A DNA stretch of 64,000 nucleotides from Tenacibaculum sp. M341. Lineage in GTDB: Bacteria > Bacteroidota > Bacteroidia > Flavobacteriales > Flavobacteriaceae. Position numbers and translations under genes: made by a program. Positions 17,541 to 25,555 of this stretch are shown here, piece after piece; position 1 is the first letter of the stretch; every line of letters starts with the position of its first letter. The stretch spans positions 49,009 to 113,008 of the forward strand of contig NZ_SJXJ01000007.1 in the NCBI RefSeq assembly GCF_004337695.1. Direction: 5' to 3'. Under the pieces are notes generated by a model that did no database searches, was not told the DNA's origin, and saw nothing but the letters and a program-made list of their open reading frames with translations.

Positions 17541-19247
17541 ATGAAAAGTACATTAAAATTATTAGGTTTACTATTGATTTCCTCAATTGTCTTGTCTTCT
17601 TGTCAAAGTTCAAGAAGAAGCTCAAGTAGGTCTAATTTGACAGGATGGAATTTTAATGATCCTAGTTACGGAAACTATTTAAAAGGAGATTTCAAAGATG
17701 GAGAAGTACCAATGGGTATGGTTCATATTGAAGGAGGAACTTTCACTATGGGATTAGTGCAAGACGATGTGATGTTTGATTGGAATACAACTCCGAAGCA
17801 AATGCATGTTAGGTCTTTTTACATGGATGAGGCAGAGGTTACAAACTCTGAGTATAGTTTATTTATGCAATACACTAAAGATGTATTCCCTCCAAGCGAT
17901 CCTCAATTTAAAGATATTTATCCATCTATTTTACCAGATACTTTAGTTTGGAGAAAAGGTTTAGGAAATACAAACTTACTTTCTGAAAGTTATTTAAGAC
18001 ACCCAGCATATTCAGATTATCCTGTAGTTGGTGTTACTTGGATTCAAGCGAATCAATATTGTAAGTGGAGAACTAACGCCGTTAACCTTAAAGTTTTAAT
18101 GGATAAAGGTGTTATTACAAATATATTTAAAGAAGATTCATTAGAGTTTAGAGGAAAAAATAATTTTGATACTGATGTATATTTAACAGATCCGTATGCA
18201 CTTTTTGATGGAGATTCAACAATATATAAGAAAGGTATTCCTGTACCACGTAAAAAAGGTGAGCCAAAACCTGAAAAAGGAGCTTTTACTGGTAGACAAG
18301 TAACTTCATCTGATGGTATTTTATCTCAGAAATTTAGATTACCAACAGAAGTAGAGTGGGAGTATGCTGCAAAAGCTATTTTTGAAAATAGAGAGTACAA
18401 CAATATTAGAGGTAGAAAAAAGTATGCTTGGACAGGTAAGTATACTAGAAATAAAAGTAAATCAAAAAGAGGAGATCAGTTAGCTAACTTTAAGCAAGGT
18501 AAAGGTAACTATAGTGGTATTGCTGGATGGAGTAGTGATGGTGCTGATATTCCTAACTCTGTTAGAAGTTACCCGCCAAATGCATTTGGATTATATGACA
18601 TGTCTGGTAACGTTGCAGAATGGGTATCTGATGTATATAGACCAATTGTAGATGCTGAAGCAAATGACTTTAACTATTTTAGAGGAAACATCTTTACAAA
18701 GAAAATGATTGATGAAAATGGTAAGGTTGTAATTGTAGATGATAGTGAAGTAGAAATTGATACTTTAGTAAATGGTAAAGTAACTCCAAAAGACTTACCA
18801 GGTACGATTAAGTACATTCCAATTACTAAGGATGATACTTATATGAGAAGAAATTATTCTTTTGCTGATAATTCAGACTTAAATGATGGAGATCAAAAAT
18901 CATCTAAGAGTTTCTCTTTAGAGGAAGATCAATTAGCAGATGCACCAAGAATGTATAACTCTCCAATGAGACCTGAAAGTGAAAGAGATTCTTTAGGAAA
19001 TGTTACTAACAGATTTGAGTATGATAAAAAGACAAGAAGAACTTTAATTAGTAATAAAACTAGAGTATACAAAGGTGGTTCTTGGGCTGATAGAGAATAT
19101 TGGTTAGATCCTGCTCAAAGAAGATATTTTCCTGAATATATTTCAACAAATTATATCGGATTCAGATGTGCTACAGATAAAGTAGGACCTATGGTAAGAG
19201 AGCAAAAGAAAACTGCTACACCGAGATATAATTTTTCTAGAAAATAG
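17541..19247 (+). CDS. gldJ: Gliding motility lipoprotein GldJ
   Basis: From the ATG at 17541 this is a 568-residue lipoprotein with a perfect signal ending at Cys21 (SIVLSSC). The open frame extends ten codons upstream to a TTG, but that would bury the signal, so the ATG is preferred. The bulk is a formylglycine-generating-enzyme-like domain: HIEGGTFTMG near the start, FRLPTEVEWEYAAKA, YDMSGNVAEWVSD and YKGGSWADR near the end. GldJ is an essential partner of the gliding motor and T9SS (with GldK) and anchors to the outer membrane. A terminator follows, and murF starts 64 bp after the stop, as commonly seen in flavobacteria. Confidence 0.94.
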   Translation: MKSTLKLLGLLLISSIVLSSCQSSRRSSSRSNLTGWNFNDPSYGNYLKGDFKDGEVPMGMVHIEGGTFTMGLVQDDVMFDWNTTPKQMHVRSFYMDEAEVTNSEYSLFMQYTKDVFPPSDPQFKDIYPSILPDTLVWRKGLGNTNLLSESYLRHPAYSDYPVVGVTWIQANQYCKWRTNAVNLKVLMDKGVITNIFKEDSLEFRGKNNFDTDVYLTDPYALFDGDSTIYKKGIPVPRKKGEPKPEKGAFTGRQVTSSDGILSQKFRLPTEVEWEYAAKAIFENREYNNIRGRKKYAWTGKYTRNKSKSKRGDQLANFKQGKGNYSGIAGWSSDGADIPNSVRSYPPNAFGLYDMSGNVAEWVSDVYRPIVDAEANDFNYFRGNIFTKKMIDENGKVVIVDDSEVEIDTLVNGKVTPKDLPGTIKYIPITKDDTYMRRNYSFADNSDLNDGDQKSSKSFSLEEDQLADAPRMYNSPMRPESERDSLGNVTNRFEYDKKTRRTLISNKTRVYKGGSWADREYWLDPAQRRYFPEYISTNYIGFRCATDKVGPMVREQKKTATPRYNFSRK

Positions 19248-19272
19248 AACTTAATAAAATTTAATAATAAAG

Positions 19273-19300
19273 CCTCGTTAATTTTTTAACGAGGTTTTTT
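19273..19300 (+). terminator. Terminator between gldJ and murF
   Basis: A 9-bp CG-containing stem (CCTCGTTAA with TTAACGAGG) is followed by TTTTTT, 25 bp after the gldJ stop. Confidence 0.8.
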
Positions 19301-19311
19301 ATTTTTGTTAT

Positions 19312-20571
19312 ATGATGAAAATTGAAGATTTATACTCTTTATACACCGAACATTTTCTTGTAGATACTGATACGAGAAAGATTAGAGAGAATAGCGTTTT
19401 TTTTGCTTTAAAAGGCGAAAATTTTAATGGGAATAAGTTTGCTAAACAAGCATTAGAAAATGGCGCTAAATATTGTGTTATTGATGAAGAAGAATACAAT
19501 GTAGATGATCGTTTTATTTTAGTTGATGATGTTTTAAAAACATTACAAGCGTTATCTAATTATCATAGAAGACAATTGAAAGCTCCTATTGTAGCATTGA
19601 CAGGAAGTAATGGTAAAACAACAACTAAAGAGTTGATTAATGCTGTTTTGAGTAAAAAGTACAAGACGTATGCAACTAAAGGAAATTTGAATAATCATAT
19701 TGGTGTACCATTAACGTTATTATCCATGACGTTAGACACCGAAATTGGTATTGTTGAAATGGGGGCTAATCATCATAATGAAATCGCTTTTCTTTCTAAT
19801 ATTGCTGAACCAGATTTTGGTTATATCACAAATTTCGGAAAAGCACATTTGGAAGGTTTTGGTTCTGTAGACGGTGTAATTCAAGCTAAAAGTGAGTTGT
19901 ATGATTTTATAGAAAGTAAAAGTCGAAAAGTATTTGTTAATCCGAATGATCCAATTCAAATAAAAAAAACAGAAGCTATTGATAGAGTTTTGTTTTCAAA
20001 TGAGATTAGTTTTGTTGAAGCCAATCCTAATGTATCATTAAATTATGCAGGAGAAAAAGTTGAAAGTAATTTAATAGGAAGTTATAATTATAATAATATA
20101 GTCGCAGCGATTACAATTGGAGAATATTTTTCAGTAAATAAAACAGATATAATTTCAGCTATTAAATCTTATTCATCAAATAATAATCGTTCACAGGTAA
20201 TCACTAAAGGATCCAATGAAATAATACTTGATGCTTATAATGCAAACCCTACAAGTATGGAAGCAGCATTGAGTAATTTCAATAATATAAATTCAGAAAA
20301 GAAAAAAGTTGTGATTCTTGGAGATATGTTTGAATTAGGAAATGATAGTGAATTAGAGCATCAAAACATTGCTAATTTAGTTGATAGCTTAAGTTTAAAT
20401 TCCAAGTTTTTAGTAGGAAGTAATTTTAACCAGATATCTTTTAATGGAATTTTGTTTGAAAATTTTAATGTATTATCCGATTATTTAAAAGATAATTCAA
20501 TAGAAAATTCACTAATTCTAATAAAAGGCTCTAGAGGTATGGCTCTAGAGCGCTTAGTTGATTTATTTTAA
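19312..20571 (+). CDS. murF: UDP-MurNAc-tripeptide D-Ala-D-Ala ligase MurF
   Basis: This 419-residue Mur ligase adds D-Ala-D-Ala to the UDP-MurNAc tripeptide, the last cytoplasmic step of peptidoglycan precursor synthesis. The N-terminal domain (TRKIRENSVFFALKGENFNGN) binds the UDP substrate. The ATP site is ALTGSNGKTTTKELI near residues 96-110. EMGANHHNEI, ITNFGKAHLEGFG and DAYNANPTSM are MurF-specific. Two adjacent ATGs (19312 and 19315) are possible starts. It lies within a dozen bases of the upstream terminator, so transcription by read-through or from a promoter inside gldJ must be assumed. Its stop overlaps the convergent kinase gene by 4 bp. Confidence 0.95.
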   Translation: MMKIEDLYSLYTEHFLVDTDTRKIRENSVFFALKGENFNGNKFAKQALENGAKYCVIDEEEYNVDDRFILVDDVLKTLQALSNYHRRQLKAPIVALTGSNGKTTTKELINAVLSKKYKTYATKGNLNNHIGVPLTLLSMTLDTEIGIVEMGANHHNEIAFLSNIAEPDFGYITNFGKAHLEGFGSVDGVIQAKSELYDFIESKSRKVFVNPNDPIQIKKTEAIDRVLFSNEISFVEANPNVSLNYAGEKVESNLIGSYNYNNIVAAITIGEYFSVNKTDIISAIKSYSSNNNRSQVITKGSNEIILDAYNANPTSMEAALSNFNNINSEKKKVVILGDMFELGNDSELEHQNIANLVDSLSLNSKFLVGSNFNQISFNGILFENFNVLSDYLKDNSIENSLILIKGSRGMALERLVDLF

Positions 20572-21419
20572 TTGATATTTTCTTTATGATAGGATAACAA
20601 ATTATCAATTGGTCTTTGAATAATATCGGTAATAGATAAATTATTTTTTGTAGCTACTTTTTCTAGTATTTCTCTAAAATAATAAGCTATTGAACCAATA
20701 AAATATACAGGAGTATTGAAGTCTTTGTTATAAGGTATCACACGATATTTAAAGAACTCTTCAAAACCTTTTTTAATGATTTTTCTGATGTATTTTTCGT
20801 CTTTAAAATCAAACATAAATTTAGCAAATGAAGCTAAATACATGTTAGGATTTGGTTGTCTGTATAAATTGTATTTAATAAAATCAGCATCAAGATTATA
20901 TTCTTTTTCAAATGCCTTAGATATTTTCTTAGGCATTTTGTCATAATAAAAATCTCTAAGAAGTTTTTTACCAAAATAATTACCACTAGCTTCATCCATT
21001 ATTGTATAACCAAGTGAAGCAGCAAGCATCTCCATATCGTTACCGTTATAATAACAACTATTAGATCCAGTACCAAGAATACATACAATTGCTGGATTAT
21101 TACCTGAAGAAGCATAAACAGCAGCTAGCATGTCTTCAGCAATATTAATAGAAGCATTTTCAAAAATGGTTTTCATAACTTTTTTTAGAATGTCAACTGC
21201 TTGAGGAGTACCACAACCAGCACCATAAAAATGTATTTCGTCTACTTGATCTTTAATGTTAATCAATTGAAACATATTTACGATTCTGTTTTTTAGTTCA
21301 TCCTCAGGAACTACAGCAGGATTTAAACCCAAAGTTCTTACTCTAAACGTTTCATTTTTGTCCGAATCTAAAGCTATCCAATCAGCTTTAGTTGATCCAC
21401 CGTCAGCTATTAATATCAT
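20568..21419 (-). CDS. N-acetylglucosamine kinase-like ATPase (BadF/BcrA family)
   Basis: The protein starts MILIADGGSTKADW from the ATG at 21419 (283 residues). A TTG eight codons upstream gives a less likely extension. The phosphate-binding GGSTK loop and the second GTGSNSCYYNG motif mark the acetate/sugar kinase-HSP70-actin fold of the BadF/BcrA/BcrD group, which includes GlcNAc kinases. GAGCGTP and DEASGNYFGKKLL are also conserved. Likely role: cytoplasmic phosphorylation of GlcNAc or another amino sugar from wall recycling, which suits its neighbour murF. Substrate specificity is inferred. Confidence 0.82.
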   Translation of the reverse strand: MILIADGGSTKADWIALDSDKNETFRVRTLGLNPAVVPEDELKNRIVNMFQLINIKDQVDEIHFYGAGCGTPQAVDILKKVMKTIFENASINIAEDMLAAVYASSGNNPAIVCILGTGSNSCYYNGNDMEMLAASLGYTIMDEASGNYFGKKLLRDFYYDKMPKKISKAFEKEYNLDADFIKYNLYRQPNPNMYLASFAKFMFDFKDEKYIRKIIKKGFEEFFKYRVIPYNKDFNTPVYFIGSIAYYFREILEKVATKNNLSITDIIQRPIDNLLSYHKENIN

Positions 21420-21533
21420 TCTTTTAGTTGTTGTTTTATTCAAATATAAATTTTCAAATTAGGTTACACAACAAGATATTTCAACTCAAACGATTTCGTT
21501 TATAATAATGATAAAAATTAGTAATAAATACAT

Positions 21534-21541
21534 TAATTTTG
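21534..21541 (+). promoter_or_regulatory. Possible -7 element of the phosphatase gene
   Basis: TAATTTTG matches TAnnTTTG and lies 20 bp before the ATG of the CpsB-type phosphatase. A -33 TTTG at the right distance is not seen, so this is weak. Confidence 0.35.
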
Positions 21542-21561
21542 TTGTTAGATAATTATTTAAT

Positions 21562-22302
21562 ATGTTTTTTTTAAAAGAAAAATCAATCCCTTTAAACGAA
21601 ATTTTTAAGGATAAATTTGTTGATATTCATTCACATCTATTACCTGGAATAGATGATGGAGCTAAAAATATAGAGGATTCTATAAGTTTAATTTCTAAAA
21701 TGTATGAATACGGTATTAAAAATTTCATAACAACGCCACATGTCTTAGGAGATGTATATCCAAACTCTACAGAAACAATTCAAAAAAAGTTAGAAGAAGT
21801 AAAATCAGCATTATCTAAAAAAGGATTAAACGATGTAACTTTTAGAGCTTCAGCTGAGTATATGATGGATGAACAATTCGTTGAAAGATTAAAAGCAGAT
21901 GACATTATACCTCTTAAGGATAATTTAATATTAGTAGAAATGTCTTATTTCAATGCTCCATTTAATTTATACGATGTATTGTTTGAAATTCAATTAAAAG
22001 GTTTTAAACCTGTTTTAGCACATCCAGAGAGATATAATTTTTATCATAATGATTTTCAAAATTTTTATAAGTTAAAGAAAGCAGGTTGTTTGTTTCAACT
22101 AAATTGTTTGTCTTTGACTGAACAATATGGGAAGAGTGTAAAAGGTACGGCTGATAAGTTATTAAAAGAAAATTTATATGATTTTATAGGTACCGATACT
22201 CATCATCATAATCATTTGAAACTTTTACAAAAAATAGGAACAAAGAAAACATATAAAAAGATAGAAACTATAGTAAACAACAATCAAAAGTTTTTAGAAT
22301 AA
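21562..22302 (+). CDS. CpsB/CapC-type tyrosine-protein phosphatase
   Basis: This 246-residue PHP-domain phosphatase has the metal-binding start VDIHSHLLPGIDDGA (residues 16-30), TTPHVLGDVYPN, an AHPERYNFY motif and a C-terminal GTDTHHHNH that closes the metal site. Family members (CpsB, YwqE) dephosphorylate bacterial tyrosine autokinases and so tune capsule chain length and export. The matching autokinase lies immediately downstream but on the opposite strand, sharing the hairpin between them. No signal peptide is present, so it is cytoplasmic. Confidence 0.9.
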   Translation: MFFLKEKSIPLNEIFKDKFVDIHSHLLPGIDDGAKNIEDSISLISKMYEYGIKNFITTPHVLGDVYPNSTETIQKKLEEVKSALSKKGLNDVTFRASAEYMMDEQFVERLKADDIIPLKDNLILVEMSYFNAPFNLYDVLFEIQLKGFKPVLAHPERYNFYHNDFQNFYKLKKAGCLFQLNCLSLTEQYGKSVKGTADKLLKENLYDFIGTDTHHHNHLKLLQKIGTKKTYKKIETIVNNNQKFLE

Positions 22303-22338
22303 AAAAAAGATGTGAATTTAAAATTCACATCTTTTTTT
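22303..22338. terminator. Bidirectional terminator
   Basis: A long stem (22303-22319 with 22321-22337) around GATGTGAATTT/AAATTCACATC is A-rich on one side and T-rich on the other. It serves both the phosphatase (plus) and the autokinase gene (minus). Confidence 0.8.
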
Positions 22339-22359
22339 TATTCTATTTATTTAAGTATT

Positions 22360-24741
22360 TTATTGGAAAATTCTCTTATACCAAGGTTTAGTTTCTTCTT
22401 GAACATTTCCATAACCATAACCATATCCATATCCATATCCATAACCATAACCTCTTTTCATATCAGTATCATTTAGAATGATTGACATGTTTGGTAGTTT
22501 TCCTTCTTTATATAAAGTTTCAGGTACTACAAGAAGTCTTTTATCTAAATAATTAGCCCTTGAAATATATACGAATAAATCAGCATATTTAGCTATTAAT
22601 AGTGTGTCTGTAACCAGGTTTACAGGAGCAGTATCAACTAAAACATAATCATATTGACTTCTTAATTCGTCAAATAATTCATTTATTTTAGAAGACATTA
22701 ATAATTCTGCAGGATTAGGTGGAATAACACCAGACGCTATTATGTCTAAATCTTTAAGTTCATCAACATTAAACTTTAATGAATCAAGTTTAATACTATC
22801 ATTAGTAAGATAATTAGTAACCCCTTTTCTATCAGGAATGTTTAAATATTCTGTTACTTTAGGTGCTCTTAAGTCCATACCTACAAGTATTACTTTTTTT
22901 CCAGATAAAGCTAAAGTAGCGGCTAAATTAATAGAAATAAAAGATTTACCCTCTCCACTAGTTGTTGAAGTAATAAAAATTGTTTTACCTTTTTCTGCCT
23001 TAACATTAGATAACATAAAATCTAAATTAGTACGTATTAATCTGAAAGCTTCAGCTGTACTTGATCTTGCTTCTGAGTTTACAACAATTTTTTCATTAGT
23101 TTCATTATGTGGAATGTCTCCAATAAAAGGAACAGATGTCAATTCTTGAATATCTCTTTTAGTATGAACTTTAGTATCAAGAAGATCTCTTAAGTAAATA
23201 ATAATAAAAGGTATAACTAAACCAAGTAATAAAGCAGCTAAAAAGATTATTTTCTTTTTAGGAGATACAGGTATATTTGAGCCATAAGCTTTATCTATTA
23301 TTTTAGCATTTGGTACAGTCACAGCTAAAGATATAGCTGTTTCTTCTTTTTTCTTCAATAAATAAGAAAAAAGACCAGAAACTATCTCTTGCTGCATTGC
23401 AATATCTAAAAATTTACGTTCTTTAACTGGTATCGAAGATATTCTTGAATTATATATGTTAGCTTCTCTCTTTAAGTTATCAACGTTAAGTTGTAATGAT
23501 TTTTGTTGATTATCTAAACTACTTTTTAAAGCTATTTTTAAATTCTGAATGTTTTCTTCAAGCTCTACAACAGTAAAATTCTTTTTTCCAGCACTTTTTA
23601 GTAATCGATTTCTTTTATTTAGCAATGAGTTATATTCTGAAATAGATTTTCCAATGTTTGGATCTTGTAAACCTAAATTGGGAGGAAGTATACCATCGGA
23701 ACCATTTAACTTTTTATTTAATGACTTTATAACATCAAGTTGGATATTAGCATTAATTAATTTTTGTCTATTCATAATATTAGACTCTAAAACTAATTTA
23801 GCTTCAGATTCAATATCTGTTACTTTATTATCCGTTTTAAATTTTTCAACATTATCATTTACAATTGCGAGTTGTTTTCCAACTGTATTTAATCTTTCTT
23901 CAATAAAAACAACAGTTTTTCTAGAGACTTCGCTTTTATCCCTTTGAGCATCTAAATTGTATTGTTTAACAATTTCATTTAGGATATCTTCAGCTTTTTC
24001 TAAAACAGAGGACTGAAGAGAGAGTTTTAATACGCTAGAATTTTTGTTTATAGGGGCTATGGAAACAGCTTTAATTAAACCATCGATTATTTCATCTCTT
24101 GGGAATATACTTACAATTAATTTATTTTCGATGCTTTGTTTATCGAAAAGATTACTTTTCTTTAATGTTATATTACCTAAATCTTCAGTTAAGAATGTTT
24201 CTCCAAAAGCAATTGAGTTCTTTAATGAATTTCCTTCTTCATCAAATATTGAAAAATCATTTTCTGAATTTATTTCTACCGTAAAGTTATAAATATCGTC
24301 TATACTATGAATATTAATAGAATCTTTTAGAATAATTTCAATAGGAGGATTTTTATATATCTCAGAGTTCTTAACTCTACCTTCACTGATATATTTGATA
24401 GTTAAATTTAGATTATCAACAACATCTCCTAAGATTTTTCTAGATTTTAAAATTTCTATTTCATTATCTGGATTATTACTTGAACCCCCACCAATAATTC
24501 CTAGATCTTCAAAAGCAGCTAGTTCAGCAGATATTCCAGACTTTTTATTGTCTTTTATCATTATGGTTCCAGTTGCAGAATATTTGTGTGTACTATATCT
24601 TAAATACAAAAAAGCAAATACTAAGCTTAAAATTACGCCAAATAAAAACCATTTCCAGTGAACTAAATACTTTTCAAGTTCAGCTCTAATATTAATAGTA
24701 TCGTTATCTTCTATTTGTTGAGAATTAATTTGATTACTCAT
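22360..24741 (-). CDS. Capsule tyrosine autokinase (Wzc-like BY-kinase)
   Basis: This 793-residue inner-membrane protein controls polysaccharide length and export. An N-terminal Wzz domain follows TM1 (about residues 31-50), with a long coiled-coil periplasmic stretch at about 250-450. TM2 (about 500-520) leads into the kinase domain: Walker A TSGEGKSFISIN near residue 595, a second motif VILVGMDLRAPK, and DYVLVDTAP. The C-terminus carries a (Gly-Tyr)7 tract at about residues 764-778, followed by WYKRIFQ. The tyrosine cluster is where BY-kinases autophosphorylate. Ten bases separate its ATG from the stop of the upstream wza-like gene, so they form one operon. Confidence 0.94.
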   Translation of the reverse strand: MSNQINSQQIEDNDTINIRAELEKYLVHWKWFLFGVILSLVFAFLYLRYSTHKYSATGTIMIKDNKKSGISAELAAFEDLGIIGGGSSNNPDNEIEILKSRKILGDVVDNLNLTIKYISEGRVKNSEIYKNPPIEIILKDSINIHSIDDIYNFTVEINSENDFSIFDEEGNSLKNSIAFGETFLTEDLGNITLKKSNLFDKQSIENKLIVSIFPRDEIIDGLIKAVSIAPINKNSSVLKLSLQSSVLEKAEDILNEIVKQYNLDAQRDKSEVSRKTVVFIEERLNTVGKQLAIVNDNVEKFKTDNKVTDIESEAKLVLESNIMNRQKLINANIQLDVIKSLNKKLNGSDGILPPNLGLQDPNIGKSISEYNSLLNKRNRLLKSAGKKNFTVVELEENIQNLKIALKSSLDNQQKSLQLNVDNLKREANIYNSRISSIPVKERKFLDIAMQQEIVSGLFSYLLKKKEETAISLAVTVPNAKIIDKAYGSNIPVSPKKKIIFLAALLLGLVIPFIIIYLRDLLDTKVHTKRDIQELTSVPFIGDIPHNETNEKIVVNSEARSSTAEAFRLIRTNLDFMLSNVKAEKGKTIFITSTTSGEGKSFISINLAATLALSGKKVILVGMDLRAPKVTEYLNIPDRKGVTNYLTNDSIKLDSLKFNVDELKDLDIIASGVIPPNPAELLMSSKINELFDELRSQYDYVLVDTAPVNLVTDTLLIAKYADLFVYISRANYLDKRLLVVPETLYKEGKLPNMSIILNDTDMKRGYGYGYGYGYGYGYGNVQEETKPWYKRIFQ
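22408..22452 (-). repeat. Hexanucleotide repeat encoding (Gly-Tyr)7-Gly
   Basis: Seven ATA (Tyr) triplets alternate with ACC or TCC (Gly) on the plus strand, giving a near-perfect 6-bp period inside the autokinase tail. Such tracts can change length by slippage in steps of two residues, without a frameshift. Confidence 0.85.
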
Positions 24742-24751
24742 TAGTTTTTCT

Positions 24752-25525
24752 TTATCTCGTTAAAATATTAATAAGTGATATAATGATAGATCCAATTGAA
24801 ACAAATAACCCTGTATTTCTATTAAAAGCAGCATCTTGAGAAGAAGCTTTGTTTTGATCTACATAGACAACATCATTTTGTTGTAGATAATATACAGGAG
24901 ATGTAAATATTGAATTTGATCTTAAATCAAGATTAAACTGAATTTTTTTTCCTTTAATTTCTCTGAAAACTTTAATGGTGTTTCTTTTTCCTGTTATATT
25001 CAAATCACCAGCTAGACCTAATGCTTCTAAGATAGTTATTCTTTCATTTGGAATTGTATAAGTTCCAGGACGTTTTACATCTCCAAGAATAGTAACAGAA
25101 TAATTAGCAATTCGGATATTTATAGTAGGTGTTTTGACATAATCAGGATCTAGTTTACTTTTAAGTAAAATTATTGCTTCATTACGTGATAAACCACCTA
25201 TTTTTATTCTTCCTATAACAGGAAAATCAATGAAACCATCATTGTCAATTAAATAAGTTTGTTGCTGAGGTGTTCCTACAGCTCTATTTGTAGTAACAGC
25301 AAAACTAACTGCAGGTAAATTAAAAGCTTTTACAGCTTCTAAATCCGTAGCTGAAACTGTTATCTGTAGTAGGTCATCTGGTTTAAAAATTGTTTTGTAA
25401 GCATTGGATACTTTGGATTGGTCTATTTGATCATTTTGGAAATATGTTATATCTTTTTTAGAAACACATGACCCTAAAAAGAAAATAGAAAGTAAAAGAG
25501 AAACAATTTTTGTTACTTTTTTCAT
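24752..25525 (-). CDS. Polysaccharide export lipoprotein (Wza/SLBB family)
   Basis: This 257-residue lipoprotein has a signal ending at Cys20 (IFFLGSCVSK). A Poly_export domain follows: FKPDDLLQITVSATD, GFIDFPVIGRIKIGGLSRNEA, then an SLBB-like segment VTILGDVKRPGTYTIPNERITILEALGLAG. A C-terminal hydrophobic helix (FVSIGSIIISLINIL) would be the outer-membrane pore helix, as in Wza. It forms the export channel working with the autokinase encoded directly after it. It is in one operon with the 4,6-dehydratase upstream (30 bp) and the kinase downstream. Confidence 0.92.
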   Translation of the reverse strand: MKKVTKIVSLLLSIFFLGSCVSKKDITYFQNDQIDQSKVSNAYKTIFKPDDLLQITVSATDLEAVKAFNLPAVSFAVTTNRAVGTPQQQTYLIDNDGFIDFPVIGRIKIGGLSRNEAIILLKSKLDPDYVKTPTINIRIANYSVTILGDVKRPGTYTIPNERITILEALGLAGDLNITGKRNTIKVFREIKGKKIQFNLDLRSNSIFTSPVYYLQQNDVVYVDQNKASSQDAAFNRNTGLFVSIGSIIISLINILTR

Positions 25526-25555
25526 GTTTTTAAATTTTTCGCGAAAGTAATAATT

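Noticed and set aside
22838-24661. Plus-strand open frames of 61-132 codons opposite the autokinase gene
   Set aside because: They are shadows of the minus-strand gene, which has full domain structure and conserved motifs. None has a recognisable product.
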